DNA of 64,000 nt from Nymphaea colorata (lineage: Eukaryota; Streptophyta; Magnoliopsida; Nymphaeales; Nymphaeaceae). The stretch lies in the NCBI RefSeq assembly GCF_008831285.2, contig NC_045139.1:32771706-32835705 (forward strand), given 5' to 3'. Position numbers and translations under genes: made by a program. The notes beneath the pieces were generated by a model. That model saw only the letters and a program-made list of their open reading frames with translations, had not been told where the DNA came from and did not search any database. Positions 13,269 to 25,229 of the stretch are shown in pieces (position 1 is the first letter of the stretch; each line of letters opens with the position of its first letter).

Positions 13269-16004
13269 ATGTGTGTATGAGAATGAGTAGAACTAGTTAT
13301 GCATTTTAATCGGTTCTATCAGTGACAATTTGGATACACAAGATGATTTCATTTAAAGGTTTAGATCTCCATGTCCTTTTCAGAAGATGAAAGAAAAAGG
13401 AAGATAAGTAGGTACAAAAAATGAAGACTGAACCCTTGGAGAAAGACATCAAGCAAATCAGATAGTCACTGATAGGACTAACCAAAATGATTACATGGTC
13501 CCGCTCATTTCCCACGCACATAAACACACAAATAAATTACTAAGTAGCTCAAGCCAGATATAGAGAAGCTAATTGTTTACCTGCCCAATGCACTGACCGA
13601 CCCATGGGCAATGATGATCGAATCGTTCCACACAATTGTTGCAAATGGAGCAATGTGAGCAGCGTGGAGGACGATATAGCATGCATGTATCACAATATTT
13701 TACTTTCACAGTCATGCCATTGAATGAAACTTCTTTGATACGTGGAAATCGAAGTCTTGGAGTTTGTCCAGCAACACCATCATTTGCAATTGAGGATTCA
13801 TATATCTCATCCTCAGGAGGATGTAGAGCTCTAGGAACAATTCCAGGATCTTGAGCAGAAGTTAGGAGTAGAAGCCCCAAAACCTTGATTAAGTAGTGCC
13901 AAAATAAACTCATCAATTCTCAGAAGAAACAAAATGACCAAGAACATCAGAAAGAATGTACAACATTGGCAACAGTCTATCACATATTAGAAACTGAAAA
14001 AAAAGCATATGAAACAAATATAACACACATGCACACACAAAAATGGAGTAACTCATCATGTTACTCAAATACGATAGTTGATATATGTGGCATTTTTGCA
14101 CCACTTCTTACAAAGAAGTAAACAAAGGAAAGTGAGCTATATGAATTCAATTTTAAGAATCAAAACTTAGTTTGCTCAATTTGTATCTGAAATACGTTTT
14201 ACGCCCAAAAACGAAAATGAAAATCAATAACCCAAATTTTTGTAAGTATCCTAGGCTCAAAAATCATACATTTCTCAAAGTAAAAATCAGTTTTAAACTC
14301 CCATTCTTAACCATGAAAATCTTTTCCTACATTGCTAAGTGTGAAGCCCTCCCTCGAGAACACAAGATCAAGTCCTCAACGACTTGATTAAACAAACAAG
14401 AAAATATTCTCAACACAGAGAGCACACAAAGAGAATAAAAATCACTCTCTCATGGACATGCTTGTACTAAGGCAGAAAAATGTAAAAGACAAATATCATC
14501 CATGAAGACAAAGAAGGAATTTGAGAGTGATGATGCACAAGGGGGAATAACTCCTATATATATACATGAGAAAAGGGAGATGTCAGAGCTAGGCGTTTGG
14601 CTAGCTCCAGACCGCAGCATGAATTCAAAAATAGAAATAAAATAAAAAAATACAGAAATAAAGATAGAAATGAAAAGATACATAAGAGCAACCCGATAAA
14701 TATAAAAGATTCCAAGGAACAATAATATACCATGAAAACAATAAAGTGACTTTAGGTAATTCAGGCAACAAGAACTTTCATAAATGTCAATAAAGCATGA
14801 TATGGTAAGATTTAGAAGATGTCAAACAACCATTGACCTCGGAAACACTTCTTTGAACAGCCAGGCAGAGTAACTAGTGAAAGAGAGAACTAACATAGAT
14901 AGTGAAGACAATGGCCACCACCAGAATTGCATAACCAGCATTGTATGCAGGAAACTTGTGGAGTAGATTTCTTGCAACAAATGCACAAAAGAACGCCACA
15001 GGTACAACAATAAGTGATATAGTTACAAGTAGAGACCTCGCATCTGGACCAAATATTAATCTGCCGCCGAAGAAAAATATCTGCATGATAAATTGAGACA
15101 AAAAATCAGTCCAATGCAAGTGATATAAATAGAAAAAGAATTACGTATAAATGAAAGATAAACTTCCCAATATGTAACACAATAAAAGAACACAAACTTA
15201 GAAAGATAGCAAGGTATGTGCCAACCTTTTCATCTTCTTAAGCGATCCAAATTTTTTATTCATAGCAAGGACTTAGTACACCATTTTAACAGTATAGAAA
15301 GGCAGCAGATATTGAATTTTGTTGAATAAAAATGTAATCAAATATATCAAAAGACAATTGGCCAGATACACTATTATCTTTCTTTCTAGAGTCGATCATT
15401 TCTTTTCTTAATCCCTTATTGGTAAAAATGTGTGTGTATGTCTGTGTGTGTGTGGCAGTCGTTATATGGTTACAAACATAATCTAGTAACAGAAAAAAGT
15501 AATACGTGATCATGCAACTAAATGTTCACTGATCAATAGAAGAGGTGCAGTCACACAAAACCATGAAGTCCTAGACAAATAGTAAGTACCAATACATGTA
15601 TCAATTTAATATGAAACCAATACATGTATCAATTTAATATGAACGTTGCACTATTACAACCACACCTCACATTTCCAAATTTCAAACTTTCTGATTCGTG
15701 ATGATTGAAAGCTTCCTAGATATTGCTCTCAATCAAATTAAGCACATAATGAAAAAGCACACTTTTCTAGAAAAAGCAGTACAAGATGGGGATATGCATT
15801 GGATGCTGGGCAATGCAGTTTCCCCATATTTCTGCAACATGGCTACTTCCAAATTTTCCTCTTAGAATGTAGAATAAGAAAGTTCACGTAAAAAAGCGGC
15901 AGATATTGCTAATACACACCGAAAATCGACAAAGGACAGCAAAGTAGCAGTAAAAGAGACATTACATTGTTTCCCTTCCAATTCTGGTAGACTAGGCCAG
16001 CCAT
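8869..16004 (-). CDS. DHHC-type protein S-acyltransferase (PAT), Arabidopsis PAT05-09 clade
   Basis: A palmitoyltransferase that transfers acyl groups from acyl-CoA to cysteine thiols of membrane-associated proteins, through an acyl-enzyme on the DHHC cysteine. Coding exons on the minus strand: 16004-15966, 15080-14895, 13883-13581, 11466-11233 and 9387-8869. They total 426 codons plus stop with phase 0 at every junction. Exon 1 encodes [13 protein letters not shown], the conserved N terminus of this clade (V-Y-x-x-W-K-G-x-N). Exon 2 carries [11 protein letters not shown] and two membrane segments. Exon 3 carries the cysteine-rich domain with the DHHC motif at about residues 164-167 ([14 protein letters not shown]). 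Exon 4 carries membrane segments 3 and 4, ending [10 protein letters not shown]. Exon 5 begins with the TTxE motif (TTYENFRYR). The soluble tail of about 170 residues ends with the clade-typical [16 protein letters not shown]. The 426-residue length fits the family (just over 400). Exon 3 uses a less common AAG acceptor. Confidence 0.94.
12798..13268. repeat. Nested tandem duplication with (CT)n and (GT)n tracts in PAT intron
   Basis: A ~105-bp unit containing TTCTGCAATGTTCTGAA and CTTCCAACTTTTCATTGGAG occurs at about 12897-12990 and 13019-13109, each copy preceded by a CT-rich run. A second unit (ACATG-AATTTCC-CCATG to GACCATAACTTAGAAA) flanks the pair at 12798-12876 and 13110-13186. A (GT)n tract fills 13221-13267. 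The region lies in the intron between PAT coding exons 3 and 4. Confidence 0.85.
15588..15642. repeat. 28-bp perfect tandem duplication
   Basis: The 27-bp unit starting ACCAATACATGTATCAA occurs at 15588-15614 and again at 15616-15642. It lies in the first coding intron of the DHHC gene. Confidence 0.9.
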
Positions 16005-16631
16005 TGTGCTGCGTCTAAGTCGGCCTCACGGATCGGAACTAAATCTGCTCCTTGAATCCTGATACCTCCGGAAACCTTAACATCCGGCCATTGCCAGTCC
16101 ATGCCCCGGAGAGGTCCAACCAAAACCACCATCAACTCAGCCCACCACCAAACAAAGAAGTCCCAATGCCGGGCACTCCACAACTCCTGAAAACCATTTC
16201 ACGAAATTCCACTTGCCAAAACCAAACACCTATTACATCACCAACAGTACTCAAAATCTTGCAGAAAGGAAACACCAAGGAAGGAAAACCGAGAAACCAA
16301 TTCTTTCCGAGGGAAAAAAGCAGAAAGTTTCTCCAATGAACTGAAAAAATATTAAGCAAAGGCTAAAAATCAAAACAAGCAAACCCTAGAACAATCTCTC
16401 CAACCCAATTTTCCCCAACGCTCAAACTCCCCCTTTGAAGAAAAACTACAAAAGAAGCAAAGCAATTGGTAAAAAGAGTTCCAACCGAGTGAACAGCAAA
16501 TGGGTAGCGGCGGGCTCGTTGCAAAATCGAAGAAGAATAAGAAAAAGAAGGAATATCAGAAAGAAGAAAACAGACTTGCAGCAGCAGCTTCCGAGGATGA
16601 AGAAGCACGGCACAGTGGCAGTAGCACTGAC

Positions 16632-16830
16632 CTGTCCTCCTTGGTTGCTAAGCAATTGTGATACGATTCAACCTGAGAGAACGTCCGAAGCAGAAGCCTG
16701 TCTCGCAGTACGGCACCAGAAAGAGATTAGAGAGCCAGAGAGAGCTTGGAGCTCCAAGAAAAAAAGGAGGGAGATGGAATGATGGAGTCTCGTCGCCGAG
16801 CTGGAAAAGAGAGGGTGGGTCCCTGTTTTA
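16632..16830 (-). other. Probable 5'UTR exon and promoter-proximal region of the DHHC gene
   Basis: A consensus donor lies on the minus strand at 16631/16632 (GGACAG then GTCAGTGC). The sequence upstream is GA/CT-rich, like a plant leader. An acceptor-like TTAG or GCAG lies just upstream of the PAT start codon, near 16010-16020. A non-coding first exon spliced to the ATG exon is therefore likely. The 5' end is a guess. Confidence 0.4.
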
Positions 16831-18044
16831 AGTAAAAGATCTACATATAAAATAAACATAAAAACTTTTCTTTGTCAGTCATCCCTTTTTTGTCATAGTA
16901 AAATACAGTCCTCATGTTTTCCCTTTTCATATTTTTCTAATGATGCAATTCTAGCTTGATACTTGATTTGGATTCTAATTTGAATATATATATATATATA
17001 TGTCTTTGTGAATTTGATTTTATAATCATTTTTATATTTAATTCAAATTAAATCTCAAAATAAATTACTTTGTTACACTCCTAAGATCTAATCAAAAATT
17101 TAAATAAAATTCGTTTTCAACGTAAAAACATTGAAGAGTAAATTTTCTGCTATTTTTAACATTATATCATTAAACTTGAAGTTCATTTCTGGTAGTGGCA
17201 GCGAGAGTGAAGCCCAAACTACGAAATCGGATTCCTGTTTTTAAAACTTAGTCAAAACTTTGTGCACTTAAATGAAAAAATTTAAAATATAAGACGTTTA
17301 AAGAAAAAAGTCACGTGATTACGTTGCCAACTGTAACGCTAGAAGAAAAGGTCTTCTCTGAATTTCCATTAAGATGTTAAACTAAGTTCATCCTTTATTA
17401 CTTTTTTCCTAATCACTCACACATAACAATTAAATAGTGTAAATAGTACTTTATTTTTTTATTATTGCTCACTATGTAAATTAATCTTAAAATTGTAATT
17501 GTTAAAATGATTCGTCGATCTCAGCATGGTCTAGATGAATTAATGAGTTTATAAAATCAAATGAATAAATAATAGTTTAATAAATTGGAACGGAGCATAG
17601 TTGGAGAAGGAAAATAAAAGTTTAAAACAAAATGAAATATAAGAAATTATGAAATATATGTTAATTTGAGGATGCTTTGCTCCATAACTGTTCTTGAAAA
17701 TATGTTTTCTTTTGAATGATGAATTTCTCGGTCAAATAAAACCGCTGTACCAATAAACAATTTCGGAAAAAATATTAGAAATATATCACGAAGAAGGTTA
17801 ATTCAGTCTTTTGCCTTACAGTCAGAGGCCGAGCCTCCCGTTTTTCAGGTTTTTCAGGTTTTGACTGTTAACAGCATGGTTGTGGACCCTGTAAAATGAC
17901 GATAGTGCCCTTCACTTTTATTAACTATCTTCTTACCACCCTTTTTTTTTGTCTCAATTATATCTAAACCCCAATTTTTTGTAATAATAAGAAAAAAATA
18001 GTTCACTTTTTATTGTTTTGTTAATACAACTCGGGTTATTTGTT

Positions 18045-18360
18045 ATGACATTTTACATGTTAAGAACTTGACGGATCATATTTAGATCAGATATAGCTTT
18101 AATTATATCTATTTTTTTTAATATTCTCGTATTTGGATTCAAATACAAATAAATAAAAGTCATGTTTGAGTCTGATTTCTATATTCATATCCTAATCCTT
18201 TGAATTGGATTTTACCAATTTTTAAAATGTAATATCATTAAATACATGATATTTTTTTGGAAAATGAATTCAATCTAAATCCATATATGAATCCGATTGA
18301 ATATTTATGATTGGTCGGATATCCAATTCAAATAGGATATATTGACATCCCTACACTCAA
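18045..18360 (+). repeat. Degenerate dispersed repeat, copy 1
   Basis: Pyrimidine-poor, ATT/AAT-rich stretch with many degenerate ATTCAAAT and GGATATCCAAT words, ending in ATATTGACATCCCTAC. The reverse complement of this end (GGATGTCAATATAT) matches the start of the stretch at 52475, so the two look like copies of one old element in opposite orientation. I see no coding capacity. Confidence 0.5.
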
Positions 18361-19141
18361 ATCGCCCTTCAACAGTGCTAATATGGACCCCATGTTTATT
18401 GACAATTATCAAATAAGAATTTGCCTTTGTATAATTAACCAAAATAATTACTTTATGAAGCAATATTTAAAACTCTATTAACATAATGGAGGATGCATAT
18501 ATAAATTATTTAAAAACATAAACCCCTTTTGAAATGACGCCCAAAAAGTGAGCCCTTGAATAAATTTTTTTGAAGTTGTTGGTCAGCCTGACAATTTCGA
18601 CTGCCAGTTCACCTTCAAAGCATTTTTTTAGTTCACCGTTCAAGGGCGAGCAGCTTTTTCAACTAATTTATGATTCATATGCAATTGACGAATTCATTCA
18701 TGGTTCCATTGGTGTTTATCTTTGATCTTTTAATTAATTTAACTTTTTATATTTTCTAAACAAATATTTAAACTCCATTATAATGACTTAGTTCTTTATG
18801 GTCAAGGAAAACCGATTTTAAATTGATGTACGTAGCCTCAAAAAGTTATTTTGGAACACTTAAAGGTGTTTAATGATTTGGAATTTTTAATCCATAATGA
18901 TAGTTTCATAATCATTATTCTTCCTCAAACTACAATGGTCAAAATTTCATGTTTCAGGAAAACAAAATACTTCGTTTGTTTAATAATTCCAATTTCTTAA
19001 AAAAATTTAGCATCTTGATTCTAAAATTCTATAATTCCAGGTATATCAATATATCAAGGAGCCCCTTTAAGTAAATGGAGCTCATGCATTCGAAAACTCC
19101 CAGTGAAATTCTCGATTAGATTCAATGCTCAAGTGTCGCCA

Positions 19142-19146
<5 letters not shown>

Positions 19147-19180
<34 letters not shown>

Positions 19181-19199
19181 GAGAGAGAGAGAGAGAGAG
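19147..19199. repeat. (TA)n then (GA)n microsatellite
   Basis: A TA run at 19147-19176 is followed by a GA run at 19181-19199 in the intergenic spacer. Confidence 0.9.
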
Positions 19200-20929
19200 C
19201 GCAATAGTCTTTTACACTAAGAAAAACGAGCAACTAAATCATAATCTACTAATCATAATAATTTTGCATGATAATGTTCTTATAAGACATGGAGGCCAAA
19301 GATGATTTCACTTGGGGAAAAAATGTTTTCAATCAAGTTTTAATTTAAATAAAAAAAAAGTTGCTTTTTTTCTGCATTAAGTTTTAGAAAGATGTTGAAA
19401 TAAAAAAATTTACAATAGAATTGAATTAGACAAAAAAAAAGGTTTCCTGATAATATGTATTCTATATGAAAGGCACTTATAACTAGACAAAGTATCGCAG
19501 ATTTTGTCATATTTTATAGTTTAGCGTTGTCATTTTTGTGTGTCTGCATTTTAAAATGTATATATAACAGTATTTTGTTCGAAAAACTTATGGAAAAGTG
19601 TTAAAATGTTTTAACATTCCATTTTATCGAGCTTTTCTTAAAATGGGATTTTAATATATTTTTATTCTATCTAAGATAATAAGAGGTACATTTATTATTT
19701 AATAATAATAAAAAAAGGAAACTTCTTCTCTTGTTCCAAAATTTAAAACAAAACTGACACCATATAAAATAAATAGACTTCTTAAAGTACACAATACATT
19801 TTTGAACTTTTACATTTAGTAAAACGACAATGATGTAAAAAGGTTAATTTGAGCTCCTTAATACTAAATTTGTATAAATGTGTTTTGAAAAAATGGCCTT
19901 GAAAGTGAATTTAAAAAAAAAATGACATATAGATACATTACAGTTTCCCGTTGTTATATATAGGTCTGTTTATGCTTTTAATCTTTTGAGATGCAAAAAT
20001 AATTCGAGGAACAATTGACTAAAAAAATACTATACACAGAAACACAGTGTTTCATGAATCTGACTCACTATTTCGAACATATTCACAAAATATCGTAATA
20101 GTGTTCTTGTTGCTAAATGTCTCGTATAAATGAGTTGTAATAAAATACTTTAAAATAAAAATTGGTTGATTTACTAATTCAACTAAATCAGTTACAAATT
20201 GGTCAATGTATCTAAAAAGACATTAAAAAGTAAATGAAAACAATTATAAAAAAATTAAAACAAATAATTCTTAAGTGCTTTAAACATAGTTTAAAAAAAA
20301 ACAAAAACAAAACGTGACACTCTTGAATCAGTTACAAAATCGAAACTCATTTAATTTGAATATGCCGATTTTGATATCACTTGTTTAAATAGCTCTTAAA
20401 CTTGACTTAAAAAAAGAAAACGTATATACTTAGTTAACTTATGAAGTTAAAAAAGTAAAAAAGCAATGATGCTGCGCAATGCAATAATAATAATAAAAAA
20501 AAAACAAGTTGTTAACGAAATAATTAGGAGACGTTGATTAGGACTTACGTTATAAAATTTTTTATTTTCTAAAATGCAGTTCATCTTTCACTTTCACTTT
20601 TGTTTTCTTTGGTCACTTACGTGTTTGCCAGATGCACGCAAAAGAAGCTATGGAAAGATTGAAAAGGAAGAGAGAGAGAGAGAGAGACTGATAGAGAGAG
20701 AGTGAAGAAAGAAACGAAAAGAAAACATCAAGCGAGTTGGTACAAGCTTTTGGGACTAAAGGTACGTGGGCTGTTCTTCCTTGCTTATGCGGCTATGCTC
20801 TTCGTTTTCTCTCTCATACATTTCAATAATTTGAAAGTTCAAATAATTGTTCAAATCAATTATGTCCATCACATTCATTAAATTATGTATTTAAGCACTT
20901 GATTAAATAGTTAGATAGAGATATATAAA

Positions 20930-21227
20930 TATCGGAAAGACATCAACCTTTTATATATATATATATATATATATAAGGAAATTGAATAGTTGAGGGAATA
21001 ACAATGAAAACGGTTTGATCTATAGTGATGAACATCTAACCAGGATTATTCATCTGATGTACATAGATGATTAAGAGAAAAATATAAAGAAAAATATAAG
21101 AATTAATACTACATGACGAAAATGTCTTTTTTTTTTCTTTTAACAGTCCATCATACTCGGTTTGACAGTCTTGATTAGATATAAAATTGTAACTTTTTAA
21201 GAGGTGCCAATATTGGAAAGACATCAA

Positions 21228-21259
<32 letters not shown>

Positions 21260-22126
21260 TTGAGATAATAACAATAAGAGCCATTTGATCAACAGTGATG
21301 AATGGTTGATAGAATAACAATGAGAAAAAGGATAAAGACATTCTCATTATGTAGTATTAGATGATACCTTTTTTTATTGTTTTTATCTTAACTATTTATC
21401 ACAATGTATCAAATGTTCCTCTTGAATAAGTTGGGTAATTTGGATAATTAGTGTCATTAAGGTGATGATGACTTTGGCTATTTAGAGTTACCCAACTATC
21501 TAATCAAAGTTATCCATCTTATATACATTATAGGTTGAAAGAAAAATATAGAGAAAATGATGAGAATTAATGCTACATGACGAAGATGTCTATTATTATT
21601 TTTTTATTTTTTTAACAGTCCATCATGCTAGATCAGACGGCTCTGATTAGATGGTTGGGTAACTTTAAAAAGCTATAGTCACCATTCAATTTTCTGATAT
21701 GATTTTAGCTATTCAAAGTTACTAGCCATCTAACCAGGGTCATCCATAGATGTATATGAATGGTTGAAAGAAAAATATGAGAATTAATACTACATGACTG
21801 AAGATGTTTTTTTTTTCTTTTAACAGTCCATCATACTGGTCATGATTAGATAGTTGGGTGACTTTAAGAAGCTAGAGTCACCATTCAATTTTCTTATATG
21901 ACTTTGGCTATTCAGAGCTACCTAACCATCTAACAAACATCATCCATTTGATGTACATGAATGGTTGAAAGAAAAATATAGAAAAACATATGAAAATTAA
22001 TACTACATGACAAAAATATCTATTATTATTATTTTTTGTTTTTCTTTTAATCATATTAGATCAGACGGTCTTAATTAGATAGTTGGGTGACTATAAAAAC
22101 CTAGAATCACCATTTAATTTTTCTAT

Positions 22127-22168
<42 letters not shown>
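20930..22168. repeat. Degenerate tandem array, unit about 215 bp
   Basis: Related units follow one another. Each contains ATGGTTGAAAGAAAAATAT, then GAATTAATACTACATGAC, a T-rich tract, AACAGTCCATCAT, and TTAGATAGTTGGGTGACT followed by GTCACCATTCAATTTTCT. The TACATGAC word falls at about 21110, 21573, 21791 and 22003, so the last units are 212-218 bp apart. The first gap is about two units, with a diverged copy between. TA/AT dinucleotide tracts bound the array at 20952-20976, 21238-21259 and 22129-22168. No open reading frame of interest. Confidence 0.8.
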
Positions 22169-22170
<2 letters not shown>

Positions 22171-22263
22171 TCAAAATGAACAAGGCCTACCAAGAAGAAT
22201 AAGCTGCAGCCCCGGTAGTGCCACGATTGCCTCTTCTTGACCAACAATTATTTAATTAAAATA

Positions 22264-22266
<3 letters not shown>

Positions 22267-22312
<46 letters not shown>
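22267..22312. repeat. (TA)n microsatellite
   Basis: Uninterrupted TA run of about 46 bases. Confidence 0.9.
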
Positions 22313-22315
<3 letters not shown>

Positions 22316-25229
22316 ATGACCAGAGAATTTCAGTTTCTCTTTCTTCTCTCAAAGCTCAAGGTTGGCTCCTTAAATTAACAGAGTTCATTTTCCAAATTCC
22401 AACTGGACAAGGGTGGAGTCGAGACAAAAAATTTTCATGAGGTGGGTAGAATTAAAGTTTTTAAATTTTGATTAGAGCCGAAATGTTATTTTTCAAAAAT
22501 TTTATATAAAACAAGTAAAATTTTTTAAAATTTACATGTTAATTGAAAAAAAATTGAGGTGGGGTCAGGACCCATATATTTTTCAGTAACTATATGCACA
22601 CTATATAAATGAAAAGGAAAATGTCAAAATTAATTAAAAATGAGAAAAACTGCAAAATATAAAAAAACAATGGGAAATTGGGTGGTGTACGACATTTAGA
22701 ATAGATGTTAAAAGGGTATTTTTCTCTTATATAAAAGTGTTTTATTACTAATACGTCATTTAAACCAGCGTTTAAAAAAAAAACAAAAAAGCAAAATTTA
22801 TCTAATTGCTAATGGCATCGATTAAATCAGCACAGTAAATTAATTGATTTCCATCTTTGTACAAGAAGCCTCGATGATACACCATTATCATCGACGATCT
22901 AACATGGATATGTCACGTTATACGTTTATCGATGTGATAGATTTATGGTAAAATCCATTGTTCATGAAACTGAAAATCTTGTGTCAAACTTAAGATTCAT
23001 ACTTAAACGCCGTTATTTTACTCCCTTGTATTAAGAAAATATCAGATTGAAGATTGTAAGAGAGAGAATCTGATATAAAATTCATGGTTTTCAAATCCCA
23101 AGGATCTCAAATCCAAAAACTATCAAAAGCTCTCCTAAGCTAACTTGAGAAATTATCTTATATCTCAAATCGGTCGAACTAAAAAATTTTGGCTGAAGGA
23201 CACTGATAGATTTTCACTTAAAAGAATGAGTGATTGCAGGGCACTAACTCAAGTTTAGTGTAGGCATCACATGTTGTTGGACTTAACTGAATCTAGGCCT
23301 CGCTTAATCACAATGCAAGATTTTAGGGACAAATGTGGGCAATCGCCCACGCCAATCACACAATAGCTCCGCTACTGTCTCAAGGATCTTAAATTATTAA
23401 GATCTTACACGAAAAACATAAACTTATGTGGATCTCACATCTCAAATCACCTACGATCTCGGAATATTTCTTACCGATTATGTTTTTTACATTTGTGTTT
23501 TGAAAATGAATTTAAAGTTATTTATCTATTGTACTTTATATGAGTGAACAAACCGATGCCGCACTTATATGGAATAGGGACGTCAATACCGTTGTTTACA
23601 AGATTGACATTCAACACCGGCGCTTGTTCTATTTCATGCATTCGAAGTTTGAAACCTTCACCTGAAAGGAATCTCAACGGCCATCGCTTAAGTAACGGTT
23701 ACATGAAAAGAAGATGTTTATTTTTCTATTTCCTTTTTTTAATACTTTTTTTTTTTAAGTTTTACAAAGGAACTTTTAGGGAATTCATGGTCAACTATGG
23801 CTTTATAATTAAATAGCCATTGATTAATAGAGCTTAGCCTTCAAGGGTGCAACGCAACTAGATTGATAAAAGTTCGCTCGTCAATTTGATTCTTATTGGT
23901 GTTCTTTTTGTGGACTATAAACAGTGAATATGTAACATTCTAGTTGACGGATGCTTTCTACCTACGTGAGAACAGTAACAAATTAAAAAAACAGGAGGAA
24001 AGAACAGTAACAAATTAAAAGAACAGGAGGAAGAAGGAAGAAAGAAAGGAGAACAGTAACAAATTAAAAGAACAAGGAAGAAAGAAGAAAGAAAGGAGAA
24101 CAGTAACAAATTGAAAGAACAAGAAGAAGAAGAAAAAAAGAAAGCTTTGGCCACTTCAAGGTATCTTTTCTCCTTAATTGACGGAGCTCAAATTCAAGAG
24201 GGCTGCTCTATCTGGTTTGTGGGTGTCACATGTCAATATTGAAAGCTTGTGGACTGTTTTTATATTTTTTTTAATATTTTACCACTTATGCCTGAAAATT
24301 TTGCTTTTAACTCCTTAAACAACTACCTTCCCTTATTTTTTTTACATCTATCGGATCCCTTTTTTTTTATGTAAGGAACTTGGGAATTATGATACGTCCA
24401 TTCATCTGGTTACTATTGTCTAAATAAAGGGAGAGAACAGCTTTCTCCCCATTTACTCATGCCTTATACTAAGGGCGTGTTTGATAACTGGATTTTTTTT
24501 TTCTAGAAGGATCTAATTTCACCAATCGAACGGTAAAAAATAACACTCAAAACTTTTTACTATTTCATAATGCAAAACCTTCTTTTTTTGCAAGCAAAAT
24601 TTCAGTTATCAATTTCAAGTCCAATATTTTATTCAACTTAAATTTTTTGAAAAGAAAATCACCAAACAACCCTCTTTTTAGGGCCTTCGATCTCCTCCTA
24701 CAGAAACTTCTTTTTTTCTCTTTCACACTAAGTGATTGTAGTGCAATCGATCGAGCTATGTGGTGCGTACTAAACATGTATTAGTAACCCGAGGAATATA
24801 TTTACCATGCTTAAGTTGAAGATAGATTTGAAATTTCTAATATGTCAATGATGGCCTTAGAATTTGCTTGATATGAAAGGGCTCATTTTGAAAAAAACCA
24901 AAAAAAATATTTTGTTGCATGACGTGCGATTAGCCGGGATTTACGAGAAAAAGCATGCACATAAGTCACAACTATAAGTTTAATAAGTACATAAGCAATT
25001 TATAATGTTGACTCCGCAACTAAACACTAGGTCTTTAGTTGTGAAAGATCTAAGCTCAAAGCCTTCAAGTTTAATTCAGTGGGCAAATTCTTAAGATTCT
25101 TCTATTTCCTTTTTACACTTTCCAGTATATGATCCTCCACAGACTTGGATGCCGCTGCTACAAGAAGCATGATCTTACTGTAAAAGAATTCAAGCAAAAA
25201 AAGAAATGAAAGAAAGAATTATATGCATA
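22313..25229. other. AT-rich spacer, no supported gene
   Basis: Apart from the minisatellite near 24.0 kb I find no coding sequence I can name. A somewhat GC-richer stretch at 23540-23720 has a short plus-strand open frame (ACCGATGCCGCACTTATATG onwards). It shows no family resemblance and no splice context. The last few hundred bases before 25230 should contain the 3'UTR of the GT47 gene. Confidence 0.5.
23968..24140. repeat. Purine-rich minisatellite
   Basis: Four copies of GAACAGTAACAAATT(A/G)AAA start near 23971, 24003, 24052 and 24099. They are separated by GGAGGAAGAAGGAAGAAAGA-type purine runs, with spacings of 32, 49 and 47 bp. Confidence 0.85.

Larger units (their letters stand above)
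16850..20920. other. AT-rich gene-poor spacer
   Basis: No supported coding region. It holds short (AT)n runs at about 16986-17001, a (TA)n then (GA)n pair at 19147-19199, and a degenerate dispersed repeat at about 18045-18360. A GA-rich leader-like stretch at 20660-20760 ends in a donor-like AAAG/GTACGTGG. That stretch could be an untranslated first exon of an unidentified plus-strand transcript, but nothing downstream supports it. Confidence 0.6.

Noticed and set aside
16052-16782. Plus-strand open frames near the DHHC 5' region
   Set aside because: No family resemblance; the region is better explained as 5'UTR and intron of the minus-strand PAT gene.
21036-21347. Minus-strand frame with IYIYIYIY
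   Set aside because: Chance translation of (TA)n and the tandem array.
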